Shown: positions 1 through 7,639 of the stretch, piece by piece
Numbering within the stretch: the first letter of the stretch is position 1
Layout of the letters: each line of letters starts with the position of its first letter
IMG/VR virus record: IMGVR_UViG_3300020005_000011
Location: 1-45,654 of that record
Length of the DNA: 45,654 nt
Direction: 5' to 3' (one strand)
DNA from: a virus
Made by a program: the position numbers and the translations under genes
The notes under the pieces: model-generated
Told to the model about the DNA's origin: nothing
Database searches by the model: none
Seen by the model: only the letters and a program-made list of their open reading frames with translations

Positions 1-1
1 T

Positions 2-127
2 TTAAACAAATGTCCGGTCACAAGCCCCGCTACTCCCTGACCGGACGGCGGGGTTTTAAAAATATATGAAAGCAAAAGATGTAATTAGCCATTGGGAATT
101 TCTTAAAACTCTTATCGAAAGAGAAAA
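2..127. repeat. 126-bp direct terminal repeat, left copy
   Basis: Positions 2-127 are identical to 45528-45653. The bases just outside differ at both ends (t at 1 against a at 45527; t at 128 against a at 45654). The repeat holds the structured leader and the first 20 codons of the 50-residue ORF. It most likely reflects a circular or terminally redundant genome, giving a unit of about 45,526 bp. The mismatched edges mean it is not a plain overlap of contig ends. Confidence 0.9.
12..57 (+). promoter_or_regulatory. Bistable leader RNA with a terminator-like hairpin
   Basis: GTCCGGTCA (12-20) pairs perfectly with TGACCGGAC (38-46). Inside that loop, CCCCGC (25-30) can pair with GCGGGG (48-53), extended by a G-U and an A-U pair and followed by TTTT (54-57), which looks like an intrinsic terminator. 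Only one nucleotide separates the first stem from the second stem's 3' strand, so the two helices are probably mutually exclusive. The promoter at 45483-45511 would place this element at the very start of the rightward transcript. I infer an attenuator or antitermination site; a protein operator at the 9-bp inverted repeat is an alternative. Confidence 0.6.
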
Positions 128-218
128 TATTTATGCTGATTTTGAAATATCAGCCATAGACTCTTACTTTGATTCTGAACTTAAAAAAGAAATCAATAAT
201 GGCAAATCCTCAACTTGA
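66..218 (+). CDS. Small hypothetical protein, 50 aa
   Basis: An ORF of 50 codons begins with MKAKDVISHWEF and ends at TGA 216-218. It overlaps the start of the O-like gene (ATG at 199) in another frame, which suggests translational coupling. There is no clear Shine-Dalgarno sequence before the ATG; the base of the leader hairpin and its T-run lie just upstream. The product is charged and probably helical. I do not recognise it. As the first ORF after the leader, it could act as a leader peptide. Confidence 0.5.
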   Translation: MKAKDVISHWEFLKTLIERENIYADFEISAIDSYFDSELKKEINNGKSST

Positions 219-714
219 AAATGGATATACAAGAATAGCGAACGAAATTCTAGAACATTTAATTGTAGAACCATTGGGTGGTGTTGAATTAAGAATCATT
301 TTATTTATATTTCGTAAGACTTATGGGTTTAAAAAACCATCTGATAGGATTAGTTTATCTCAATTTCAAAAGGCGATTGAAGTTGGAAGACCTACAATAT
401 GTAAATATATTAAATCTCTAGTATCCAAAAGGATACTAATAAAGAATAAGGGTGTATATAAAATCAATAAGAATTGGGAGCAATGGCTAGTATCCAAAAG
501 GATACTGGTATCCAAAAGGATAATAAGTAGTATCCAAAAGGATAATCTGCTAGTATCCAAAAGGATACAGACAAAAGAAACTAATACAAAAGAAACTATA
601 CAAAATAAAGAAGACGAAGACGAAGACGTCATAAATGACGAAAAGGTAAGACCAGAAGCTCTTGATTGGTTAAAGGAACAAAAGAAAAAGTTTTTAGATA
701 AACATTCCATTTAA
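199..714 (+). CDS. Replication protein O-like initiator (winged helix), 171 aa
   Basis: The N-terminus (MANPQLENGYTRIANEIL) and the following RKTYGF and DRISLSQF segments match the phage replication protein O N-terminal domain (lambda O family), a winged-helix origin binder. I chose ATG 199 because MANPQLENG is the usual family start; an upstream TTG would add ten unrelated residues. After about residue 90 the protein runs through repeated VSKRI-type peptides, which are simply the translation of five DNA iterons (421-568), then a charged low-complexity tail. As in lambda, the origin seems to lie inside the initiator gene. The usual helicase-recruiting C-terminal half is very short or absent, and no helicase-loader gene follows. 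Confidence 0.8.
   Translation: MANPQLENGYTRIANEILEHLIVEPLGGVELRIILFIFRKTYGFKKPSDRISLSQFQKAIEVGRPTICKYIKSLVSKRILIKNKGVYKINKNWEQWLVSKRILVSKRIISSIQKDNLLVSKRIQTKETNTKETIQNKEDEDEDVINDEKVRPEALDWLKEQKKKFLDKHSI
421..568. repeat. Putative replication origin: five palindromic 16-bp iterons
   Basis: The palindrome GTATCCAAAAGGATAC occurs at 421-436, 490-505 and 553-568. Copies at 508-523 and 530-545 differ only in the last base. Four copies are clustered at start-to-start spacings of 18, 22 and 23 bp, and one lies 69 bp upstream. A purine-rich A+T tract follows (about 569-611), a candidate unwinding element. Lambda ori has the same plan: palindromic iterons inside gene O followed by an AT-rich stretch. 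The repeats are in frame and code for VSKRI units, so the peptide repeat is a by-product of the origin. Confidence 0.75.
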
Positions 715-725
715 TCATATAACTT

Positions 726-1169
726 ATGAACAGTTTACATTTAAATGAACTGGTTTATAATAATTACATACTTGTTAATGTTTTAATTGAATTCACTTTG
801 ATAAAACATGAGAAGAAGGAACTCAAATCTCTTATTCGTCAATTTATTTTATTAAGGGATGGTGAAAAATGCAGAAGATGTGGAACTTCAGAAAAACTTC
901 AATGCAGCCACATTTATTCAGTCGGTGCATATAAAAAACTCGAATTCGATACAGACAACATAGTAATTCTTTGTTTTAAATGTCATTTTCTATTCTGGCA
1001 TAAAGAACCTTTAGCAGCCAGTGAATGGATTAAAACAGTGGTTGATAAAAAAATTCTCGATCGCCTTAAACTTCGCTCTCAACAGACAGGCAAGGGAATG
1101 AGAGACTTCAAAATTCTTAAAGCAATGCTATCTCAACAGATTAAGAATCATGAAAAATCTTGCATCTAG
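726..1169 (+). CDS. HNH-type nuclease-like protein, 147 aa
   Basis: A zinc-knuckle HNH core is visible: CRRCG near residue 55, CSH near residue 66, then NIVILCFKCH around residues 88-97. The spacing CxxC...H...N...CxxCH fits small phage HNH or NinG-like nucleases. It sits one small gene block upstream of the terminase genes, where HNH proteins often assist cos or headful cleavage in tailed phages. No strong ribosome site precedes ATG 726; a downstream TTG is an alternative start. It is not related in layout to the intron endonuclease at 9155, which has an N-terminal HTH domain. Confidence 0.7.
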   Translation: MNSLHLNELVYNNYILVNVLIEFTLIKHEKKELKSLIRQFILLRDGEKCRRCGTSEKLQCSHIYSVGAYKKLEFDTDNIVILCFKCHFLFWHKEPLAASEWIKTVVDKKILDRLKLRSQQTGKGMRDFKILKAMLSQQIKNHEKSCI

Positions 1170-1201
1170 AACACGATTCTGCAATTAATAATAAATAATA
1201 T

Positions 1202-1215
1202 GTGTCTAAAGACAC
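1202..1215. repeat. Short hairpin GTGTCTAAAGACAC, copy 1
   Basis: A 14-nt inverted repeat (stem GTGTC/GACAC, loop TAAA) lies just upstream of the small gene starting at 1217. The same 14 bases recur at 1694-1707, also just before a start codon. No Shine-Dalgarno sequence is evident at either gene. The hairpin may be a translation or RNA-processing signal. Confidence 0.5.
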
Positions 1216-1216
1216 T

Positions 1217-1363
1217 ATGAAGAATCTTAAACAAGTCCAAGCAATGAAAAGAAGAATTAAAAAGTCTTTGCATATTAAAGGCAAAAAACCTGGTGACATG
1301 ATAGAAAAAGCAAATAAAGAAGCTAATCATTCTAAACCTGTTGATAAGTCATTTTCACTATAA
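1217..1363 (+). CDS. Small basic protein, 48 aa
   Basis: The ORF begins MKNLKQVQAMKRRIKKSL and ends SFSL-stop. It is rich in Lys and Arg over its first half and probably helical. It lies between the HNH gene and the terminase block and is preceded by the GTGTC-TAAA-GACAC hairpin. I do not recognise a family. Its basic character and place suggest nucleic-acid binding, but that is a guess. Confidence 0.5.
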   Translation: MKNLKQVQAMKRRIKKSLHIKGKKPGDMIEKANKEANHSKPVDKSFSL

Positions 1364-1434
1364 ACGGTGACCCTAGAGCGCCTTAAATCTTAAAGACAGC
1401 AGAATATACAGCCAGTCAAGTCAAAAGCGTTCTA

Positions 1435-1692
1435 ATGTCAAAAATAACCATTAGAGTTAAATCTGATATGAGAGATAACAGTCTTAAACTCTTATTTGAA
1501 TCTCAAAGTTCAGTTAATCCTGAAATTACTTATAAAATTTATGAAGACAGTTCTGGACTTAACTATGTAATTTATTTTTTCAGCAAAGGAGAACGAATTC
1601 ATCATGAGCACACTTCTTATTCTAATTCTGAACATGGTTTAGAAGTTGCAAAGCAAATGGCTGAATCAACAATCAAAGAATATATCATTTAA
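1435..1692 (+). CDS. Hypothetical protein, 85 aa
   Basis: Starts MSKITIRVKSDMRD and ends KEYII, with alternating strand-like and polar segments and a central NYVIYFF stretch. This suggests a small alpha/beta protein. It lies directly upstream of the small terminase candidate. No recognisable domain or catalytic motif is seen. Confidence 0.6.
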   Translation: MSKITIRVKSDMRDNSLKLLFESQSSVNPEITYKIYEDSSGLNYVIYFFSKGERIHHEHTSYSNSEHGLEVAKQMAESTIKEYII

Positions 1693-1693
1693 T

Positions 1694-1707
1694 GTGTCTA
1701 AAGACAC
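1694..1707. repeat. Short hairpin GTGTCTAAAGACAC, copy 2
   Basis: Identical to 1202-1215. It sits 14 nt before the ATG at 1722 that I take as the start of the small terminase candidate, so it lies in the translation-initiation region. An exact 14-base recurrence in two start regions 490 bp apart argues for function. Confidence 0.5.
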
Positions 1708-1721
1708 GGTTTAAAAGAAAT

Positions 1722-2120
1722 ATGGCTTGGAATAATAACAGAGCTACTAGAGGAAGAAAAACTCTTAAACAAGAATTGCAAGTAGTCCAATACATGTCAG
1801 AGCTTCAAGGACCAACTTTTGATTATATAAAAAAATGTCTAGAAAAAGGAAACAAAACAGATAAAAAGTGGGCAGTCGAACAGATGATAAAACTTTATGG
1901 AAAAGCAATACCTCAAGAAATTTTTTCTAACAGTGATAATCCGTTAGTTGTGCAAGTAGTTCAAGTGAGCAAAGAAGTTGCTGATAAATATAGCATTCAA
2001 AATACACAAGAAGATAAATCTTCAGACGAAGATAAATCTTCAGACGATTTTCAAGAAATATCAGACAATGCCACTACATCTAGCACAATCGAAAATAGTC
2101 CAGGACAACCATCGGTTTAG
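1722..2120 (+). CDS. Putative terminase small subunit, 132 aa
   Basis: I call this from position: it lies directly upstream of and overlaps terL by 53 nt. The sequence (MAWNNNRATRGRKTLKQEL) begins with a basic region, continues with helices including a KKWAVEQMIKLYGKAIP segment typical of small terminase N-terminal domains, and ends in an acidic Ser/Asp-rich tail with a repeated SSDEDKSSDD element. ATG 1722 is preferred over an ATG 30 nt upstream because the earlier one lies before the hairpin at 1694-1707. A TerS role in DNA recognition during packaging is inferred. Confidence 0.55.
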   Translation: MAWNNNRATRGRKTLKQELQVVQYMSELQGPTFDYIKKCLEKGNKTDKKWAVEQMIKLYGKAIPQEIFSNSDNPLVVQVVQVSKEVADKYSIQNTQEDKSSDEDKSSDDFQEISDNATTSSTIENSPGQPSV

Positions 2121-3324
2121 AATTTTAGTATGCGGAAGAAAGTTTGGAAAGACTACTCTAGCTAGTGAAGAGATTATGGGATGTGCTATTGCAGGAAAAG
2201 ACAGAAGAATTTTATACATATCTCCCACATTAGATGATTCAAGGCGTTTGATGTGGGATAGATTGAAGAATAAATTAGGAAGTGCTATATTTAAAAGCAA
2301 TGATTCAAGATTAGAGTTAATAGTAAAAACACAAGACAATGGAAAGAGCAGAATATTTTTAGGAAGCTGGGAAAAGGTCCAAGATTATCGAGGAGATGAA
2401 TATGACTTGATAATTCCTGACGAAGCACAGGACTACAGGAATTTCTGGCTAGGCTGGCATGAAGCACTTCGTCCAACTCTTACACCACGACAAGGACAAG
2501 CCTTGTTCATGGGTACACCTAAAGGATTCAATCACTTCTACGATCTGTATAATTTTCAAGACATAGACAATGATTATAAAAGTTTTCATTTTACATCATA
2601 TGACAATCCCTTTCTTCCTAACAGTGAAATTGAAAAAGCAAAACAAGAGTTGAATGAAGACAGATTTGCTCAAGAGTATTTAGCAGATTTCAGAAAAACT
2701 CAAGGCTTAGTTTATAAAATATTTGACAGGCAAAAGCATACATATGACAGACTGGAGATTAAACCGACTGAAACAATTGCTGGAATCGACTTCGGTTTTA
2801 CTAACCCATGCGCAGTCCTTACTATTCAACGAGATGGTGACAATAACTTCTACGTTGAAGAAGAATGGTACAAAACAGGAAAAACAGATTCACAAATAGC
2901 AGAGTATGTAGCAAGCAAAAACTTTAATAAAGTTTATCCAGACCCTGAATCTCCTAGTGCTATTAAAGAATTAGAAAAGAAAAAAATCAATGTCAGAGAT
3001 GTGATTAAGAATAAAGATTCAGTTAAGAATGGAATAACTAAAGTAACTGAATTGTTCAAAGCAAATAGATTAAAGATTAACAAGAACTGCATTAATTTAA
3101 TTTTCGAACTTGAAACTTATTCATATCCAGACAAGCAAGACTTCAAGAATGAATATGAAAATCCAATTAAAGAAGATGATCATGCAGTAGATGCATTAAG
3201 ATATGCATTGATGATGCAGTCAGACAATAAAAGAGAAGCATTTCAATTCATACCTAGCCAGATGAATAGAAACCCTAACTACATAATTGAGCATAAATAT
3301 GCTAAGCAATATATACCAAGATGA
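2068..3324 (+). CDS. terL: Terminase large subunit (packaging ATPase/nuclease), 418 aa
   Basis: The packaging motor is recognised by its ATPase motifs: Walker A CGRKFGKTT at residues 22-30 and Walker B LIIPDEAQ at 114-121, followed by a coupling-like MGTPKG segment. The C-terminal RNase H-like nuclease has GIDFGFTNP (first acidic residue, about 240) and DHAVDALRYA near the end. ATG 2068 gives the standard short lead-in to Walker A; the longer upstream extension would be read within the small-subunit tail. It overlaps the upstream gene by 53 nt and the downstream gene by 4 nt. Length fits compact TerL proteins. Confidence 0.93.
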   Translation: MPLHLAQSKIVQDNHRFRILVCGRKFGKTTLASEEIMGCAIAGKDRRILYISPTLDDSRRLMWDRLKNKLGSAIFKSNDSRLELIVKTQDNGKSRIFLGSWEKVQDYRGDEYDLIIPDEAQDYRNFWLGWHEALRPTLTPRQGQALFMGTPKGFNHFYDLYNFQDIDNDYKSFHFTSYDNPFLPNSEIEKAKQELNEDRFAQEYLADFRKTQGLVYKIFDRQKHTYDRLEIKPTETIAGIDFGFTNPCAVLTIQRDGDNNFYVEEEWYKTGKTDSQIAEYVASKNFNKVYPDPESPSAIKELEKKKINVRDVIKNKDSVKNGITKVTELFKANRLKINKNCINLIFELETYSYPDKQDFKNEYENPIKEDDHAVDALRYALMMQSDNKREAFQFIPSQMNRNPNYIIEHKYAKQYIPR

Positions 3325-3740
3325 CTAAACAAGAAGCATTTAATTTATATCAGAGTATTTCTACTAACTTGTCTAATTTGACAGGAAGCAAATTTGCATA
3401 TGGGATATCGAGGAATATAAATATATTAAAAGCTGAAATAGAAGCACTGCAAAAAGCAGGACTAGACTATGAAACAAAAAGACTTGAATTAGCAGCTAAA
3501 TATTCAAAGAAAGATTTAGACGGACAGCCTGTTCTTATCAACAATCAATTTCAATTAGAAGACTCTGTCGGATTTGTCAATTCTTTAGAAAAATTAAAGT
3601 TAGAGAATAAAGAATATTTTGACCTATTAGCACAAGAAAGCGACTTTAAGCCATATAAGATTAAAGCAGAAGATTTACCTGATAATATTACTGTCAATCA
3701 GACTAATATGATTAGCTCTTTATTAAGTGAAACGGAGTAA
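3321..3740 (+). CDS. Hypothetical phage protein (DUF1617-like), 139 aa
   Basis: The start overlaps terL by an ATGA-type junction. The segment SKFAYGISRNINILKAEIEAL (residues about 23-43) gives an amphipathic helix with the KFAYxxxRN pattern seen in small phage proteins of the DUF1617 type. That family match is from memory and tentative. The rest is helical with charged residues and no catalytic motif. Its place between terminase and portal suggests a morphogenesis or host-factor role. Confidence 0.65.
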   Translation: MTKQEAFNLYQSISTNLSNLTGSKFAYGISRNINILKAEIEALQKAGLDYETKRLELAAKYSKKDLDGQPVLINNQFQLEDSVGFVNSLEKLKLENKEYFDLLAQESDFKPYKIKAEDLPDNITVNQTNMISSLLSETE

Positions 3741-3748
3741 AACTCCTG

Positions 3749-4291
3749 ATGAATAAAAGCGTCTGCATAGGAATTGTAACTAATGGTTTAGTTCATGTTG
3801 AGACAATGTTCTCAATCATACAGGCTATTAAGTCTTTGACAATTCCATCAAGCATGGTAATAATTACAGGATGCTATGTAGACAGAAACAGGAATGAGTT
3901 AGTAGAAAAGGCAATACAGACAGGTACAACTCATTTGATGATGATTGACACAGATATGGTCTTTGAAAAAGAAGCGATAAATATACTTCTTTCACATGAC
4001 AAAGACATTGTTGGTGCTAACTACAACAAAAGGCAATTTCCTATAACAAGAATAGTCAAAGAAGACATTAAGGATATAGCAAAAGTAGAATTTGTTCCAG
4101 CTGGTTTTGTTCTTCTTAATTTAGATATTTTTAAAACTATTCCTTCTCCTTGGTTTAAAATAGAGTATAATAAAGATAATTCAATTATTGACGATGACAA
4201 GTATTTCTCAAGATTAGCAAAACAATATAACATTGATACATGGTGTGACCCTAAAATTGTAATTAAGCATATAGGACAGTTCTTATTCTAA
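3749..4291 (+). CDS. GT-A glycosyltransferase-like protein, 180 aa
   Basis: A short Rossmann-like nucleotide-sugar fold is suggested by VCIGIVTNG at the N-terminus, then a helix, then THLMMIDTDMVF (about residues 61-72) containing a DTD motif, the DxD metal and nucleotide-sugar site of GT-A enzymes. KDIVGANYNKRQ follows, where family members have conserved acceptor residues, and DDDKYFSRLA may be the catalytic acidic region. At 180 aa it is shorter than typical GT2 enzymes. It lies inside the packaging module between terminase and portal, an odd place for a sugar transferase. It could glycosylate virion protein, or add a further sugar to DNA. Confidence 0.7.
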   Translation: MNKSVCIGIVTNGLVHVETMFSIIQAIKSLTIPSSMVIITGCYVDRNRNELVEKAIQTGTTHLMMIDTDMVFEKEAINILLSHDKDIVGANYNKRQFPITRIVKEDIKDIAKVEFVPAGFVLLNLDIFKTIPSPWFKIEYNKDNSIIDDDKYFSRLAKQYNIDTWCDPKIVIKHIGQFLF

Positions 4292-4292
4292 A

Positions 4293-6368
4293 ATGTCTAT
4301 TTTAAAAGTTCAAAAGAATATTGACGGTAAAATCAAGTCAGCAAATGAATGGAAGATTGACAATTCAAAGCTAAGTTTAGACAATGAATATAGACAAACT
4401 GTCACTCCAATTGAATACACAAAAGACAAAGATGAAATAAAGCTCAGACAAAGCATTTTGAATAAATTTGCTTTAGGCTACATGACAATGTACACTCCAC
4501 GTATTGAATTTTCTGACCTCAATGTCATTGACAGAATGCAAGTAGACCAAATGAGCTTCAACACTTACCAATCTAACAACGGCATAGGAAGTGAAGGAGA
4601 TGAACTCAACAACTGGAAAAGCAGAGCGATGAAACCTGTTGTCAGAAACAAATGCATATCTATTGCAGCACACGCTACAGCAAGACTGATATTCCCAAAG
4701 GTATTTGCATATGACAAAAATTCAGACACTCAAGAAGAAGCAGCAATAGTAATGAGAGACTTGATGGAATGGGCTGGTGATCAGGCTAATTACGAAAATA
4801 CTTCACTTCATGCTGTGATTACTTCTCTTACAGATCCTGCTAGCATTGTTTATAAAGAATATGGTGAAGTTTACAGAACAGTCAAAAGAGAAAAGAACGG
4901 ACAGAAATACAAAGAAGAACAAATCCTTGATGAAACACTGTCAGGATTTAAAGACACAATGGTTCCGGTAGATGAATTGTTTATAGAAAACTTTTTTGAA
5001 TCTGACATACAGAAGCAAGGCTGGCTGATTTGGAGAAGAGTCATTTCATATTCGTTAGCTGAAGCTAAATATAGTCAAAAATATAAAGACAAGTTTAAAT
5101 ATGTCAAACCAGGAATGCAAGTTCTTTACAATGATGCAAATGAAAGTTTTTATCAAGTCTATGACCAGAACATGCGACCATATGATGTTGAAGAAGTAGT
5201 GTATTTCAACAGAACTTTAGATTTGAAAATTATTTTAGTTAATGGTGTCATGCTTTGTGATGTAGATAATCCTAATCCTAGAAATGACAAGATGTATCCT
5301 TTTGTCAAATTTGGTTATGAACTTATAAACAACAGATGTTTTTATTACAAGAGTTTAGCTTTCAAGCTTCAGCAAGATGCTAACATCATCAACAGCTTGT
5401 ATCCTATGATTATTGATGGGACTTATCTCAATATTTTTCCTGCAATGGTCTCAACTGGTGGAGAAATTATAGGAAGTGATGTTATTATTCCAGGAGCTGT
5501 GACTACTCTTCAAGACACTAATAGTGACATCAGAGCAATTCAAACGACAACAAGCAGAGGTTTAGAAGTAGGAATGCAGACATTGCTTAAAGTAGATGAG
5601 AGTTTAAACATAACAAGTGCAGATGGACAAACTCCTGGCCAGAATGTCAGCAAAAATCAGACAGCTTATGAAATATCAAGGCTAGAACAGAATGCTGCAA
5701 CAGTTTTAGGCTTGTTTGTTAAAATGATTTCAACTTATGTCAAAGAATATGGAAAATTGACAATGGGAGATATATTGCAGTATCTGACAATCATAGATGC
5801 TGATAAAATTACAGACAAACCTGATTTAGTTTATAAGACATTTTTAGTCCAAGACCATACAAATCCAGGAAAACACAAGAAAATTATGTTTGATGGAAAT
5901 ATGAATGACGAAGCTACTACAGAAAAGGATTTGCTCAATCAAAGCTATGATCTTTTAGAAGAGCAAGGAGGTCCTGACAGTGATATGACACTTTACAAAG
6001 CAAATCCAACAATGTTCAGAGATTTAAAATTCATCAATGTCATTGATGCTGATGTAATGAATCCAAGAAGTGATGAGCTTGAGCGTGCCTTGGACTTGGA
6101 AACATATGATCGAGCTGTGAATAATCCTGCAGCAAATCAAGAGCAAGTTTACAGATTCTTGCTAGGAACAAATCCCACTACAAAAAAAGACCCTGACAAA
6201 TATACAATGTCACAGCAGGCTAGTTCTAATCCAATGGACATGATTGGACAATTAGCACAACAGCAAGGACAAACTCCAATGCCTGGAATGCCAAATGCTG
6301 GAAATAGTCCATTAAATGCAATGTCTGCACAGCCACCTCAGCCTCAGCCAGCAGTAGCAAGGAGATGA
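4293..6368 (+). CDS. Portal protein, 691 aa
   Basis: Position after terminase, length near 700 aa and overall character fit a podoviral-type portal (head-tail connector). The N-terminal half carries repeated aromatic and charged segments such as WKSRAMKPVVRNKC, the middle contains NRCFYYKSLAFKLQQDANI, and the C-terminal part has a long helical YEISRLEQNAATVLGLF region. The end is a flexible Gln/Pro/Met-rich tail. It would form the dodecameric channel for DNA entry and exit. The stop overlaps the start region of the next gene. Confidence 0.8.
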   Translation: MSILKVQKNIDGKIKSANEWKIDNSKLSLDNEYRQTVTPIEYTKDKDEIKLRQSILNKFALGYMTMYTPRIEFSDLNVIDRMQVDQMSFNTYQSNNGIGSEGDELNNWKSRAMKPVVRNKCISIAAHATARLIFPKVFAYDKNSDTQEEAAIVMRDLMEWAGDQANYENTSLHAVITSLTDPASIVYKEYGEVYRTVKREKNGQKYKEEQILDETLSGFKDTMVPVDELFIENFFESDIQKQGWLIWRRVISYSLAEAKYSQKYKDKFKYVKPGMQVLYNDANESFYQVYDQNMRPYDVEEVVYFNRTLDLKIILVNGVMLCDVDNPNPRNDKMYPFVKFGYELINNRCFYYKSLAFKLQQDANIINSLYPMIIDGTYLNIFPAMVSTGGEIIGSDVIIPGAVTTLQDTNSDIRAIQTTTSRGLEVGMQTLLKVDESLNITSADGQTPGQNVSKNQTAYEISRLEQNAATVLGLFVKMISTYVKEYGKLTMGDILQYLTIIDADKITDKPDLVYKTFLVQDHTNPGKHKKIMFDGNMNDEATTEKDLLNQSYDLLEEQGGPDSDMTLYKANPTMFRDLKFINVIDADVMNPRSDELERALDLETYDRAVNNPAANQEQVYRFLLGTNPTTKKDPDKYTMSQQASSNPMDMIGQLAQQQGQTPMPGMPNAGNSPLNAMSAQPPQPQPAVARR

Positions 6369-6370
6369 TG

Positions 6371-6895
6371 ATGGACGCAAGCTTAAACCAAGCAGAATGG
6401 GTCAAATTAAGTCCTTCTTTACGAATTAAATTAGCAGAGATTTTTGAAATACCTAAAACAACAGGAAGCCAAGTTGAGGTAGTAGCAGGACAGACTATTG
6501 TTGTCAGTGATGGACATACTCATAATGATTTGAAAGCAATCACAGTCCAGAAAATGAAAGACTATCTTGCAAAAATAGAGTATGTTGGTCCATTATATGA
6601 TGATTTCTTTCAGCTTTTTGACATAGTAGCTCAAGAGCTTGAAAATAGCTCTAGCAGCGTTTCTAAAAGACAAGCTGATATATCTATCAACTCTGATGTA
6701 AAAAGCGCTCTCGGAGTGACTAGGAAGACTCAGGAAGCCCCTTCGTATCCTGATATGGATGAAGAAGCAATCAAGAAAGACTGGCAAGAAGTAATTGACG
6801 AAATGAAAAGACAATCAATGCAGTTTGGTTTAGATGTAGAATTAAGAAAAATTTTATATAGAAACAGTCCTAAAAAATCATTTCCAAATATTTGA
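6371..6895 (+). CDS. Hypothetical head-module protein, 174 aa
   Basis: Three ATGs occur in tandem at 6365, 6368 and 6371. AGGAG lies immediately before the first, so the third has the best spacing (6 nt) and is chosen. The product (MDASLNQAEWVKLSPSLRIK) has a SDGHTHNDL segment with two histidines, then helical charged regions. I do not recognise it. Position after the portal suggests a head assembly or connector factor. Confidence 0.6.
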   Translation: MDASLNQAEWVKLSPSLRIKLAEIFEIPKTTGSQVEVVAGQTIVVSDGHTHNDLKAITVQKMKDYLAKIEYVGPLYDDFFQLFDIVAQELENSSSSVSKRQADISINSDVKSALGVTRKTQEAPSYPDMDEEAIKKDWQEVIDEMKRQSMQFGLDVELRKILYRNSPKKSFPNI

Positions 6896-6897
6896 AT

Positions 6898-7320
6898 ATG
6901 TTAAAAGATTTTCTTCCTAAAAAAGTCAATCTTACTAAGGAACAGAAGAAAGAGACTAAAAGACAGCAAGTTTTAGCTAAAGAAGTCATTTGGCCGATAT
7001 TAGTCAAGAACAGTAAATCAGTTAAAGACTGCCAGAATAGTTTAAAAAGTTTAGTAGTAGGTCTTGACGCTATATTTCACCAGGATGTACTCAAATACAG
7101 CCAAGGACGAAGTGAAAATCCATTGCATACTTTAAATCTTAAAAGACAAATGGTAGATAAAGGTTATGATTTAGAAAAAGAACTTGTTGAAGCTCTTAAA
7201 GATGAATCAATTACAACAGCCAAAGCACTTATAGATGGAATGGACAAAGAATTGCAAAGGCTATTAGACAAAGAATTAATGTCTAGAAAATTAGATGAAT
7301 TGGAAACAGAATTTTTATAG
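6898..7320 (+). CDS. Hypothetical helical protein, 140 aa
   Basis: Starts MLKDFLPKKVNLTKEQKK and is almost entirely charged helix, with a C-terminal stretch LQRLLDKELMSRKLDELE suggesting a coiled coil. ATG 6898 is preferred over an in-frame TTG at 6892 that overlaps the previous stop. No domain is recognised. It belongs to the portal-to-scaffold block. Confidence 0.6.
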   Translation: MLKDFLPKKVNLTKEQKKETKRQQVLAKEVIWPILVKNSKSVKDCQNSLKSLVVGLDAIFHQDVLKYSQGRSENPLHTLNLKRQMVDKGYDLEKELVEALKDESITTAKALIDGMDKELQRLLDKELMSRKLDELETEFL

Positions 7321-7324
7321 ACTC

Positions 7325-7633
7325 ATGGTCAAGACAAGTTTAATTAGAGCTCCTATTATAGATTTAGAAAATGTATTGACAGAAAAGAATGGCAAACTGT
7401 TTCTTAATAAAATTCTTATTCCTGATAAGTTAAAAGACCAGCTAAAGAGTGAAGCAAATTTATATCGCAATACTAAATTATGGGAAATTATTACAAACAC
7501 ATTAGAGAATCAAGCTTATGAATCCGGATGGACTAAATCAACTACACTACAAGATTTATTAAATGCAAAGAGCATTTGTTTTACTATTTCAGTTCAGAAG
7601 AATATAATAGAATTGATTGAAAGGGCAAAGTAA
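7325..7633 (+). CDS. Hypothetical protein, 102 aa
   Basis: ATG 7325 follows the previous stop by a few bases; an upstream TTG inside the preceding gene is less likely. The product (MVKTSLIRAPIIDLENVL) looks alpha/beta with LWEIITNTLENQAYESGW in the middle. No family is recognised. It is the last gene before the long structured leader of the capsid operon. Confidence 0.55.
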   Translation: MVKTSLIRAPIIDLENVLTEKNGKLFLNKILIPDKLKDQLKSEANLYRNTKLWEIITNTLENQAYESGWTKSTTLQDLLNAKSICFTISVQKNIIELIERAK

Positions 7634-7639
7634 TTTTAA

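Noticed and set aside
12-53. H-type pseudoknot formed by the two leader stems
   Set aside because: The stems cross, but only one nucleotide links the 9-bp first stem to the second stem's 3' strand, too short to span it. I treat the folds as alternatives.
421-568. CRISPR-like array
   Set aside because: The 16-bp units are palindromes with spacers of only 2 to 53 bp and lie in frame inside a replication gene; there are no cas genes.
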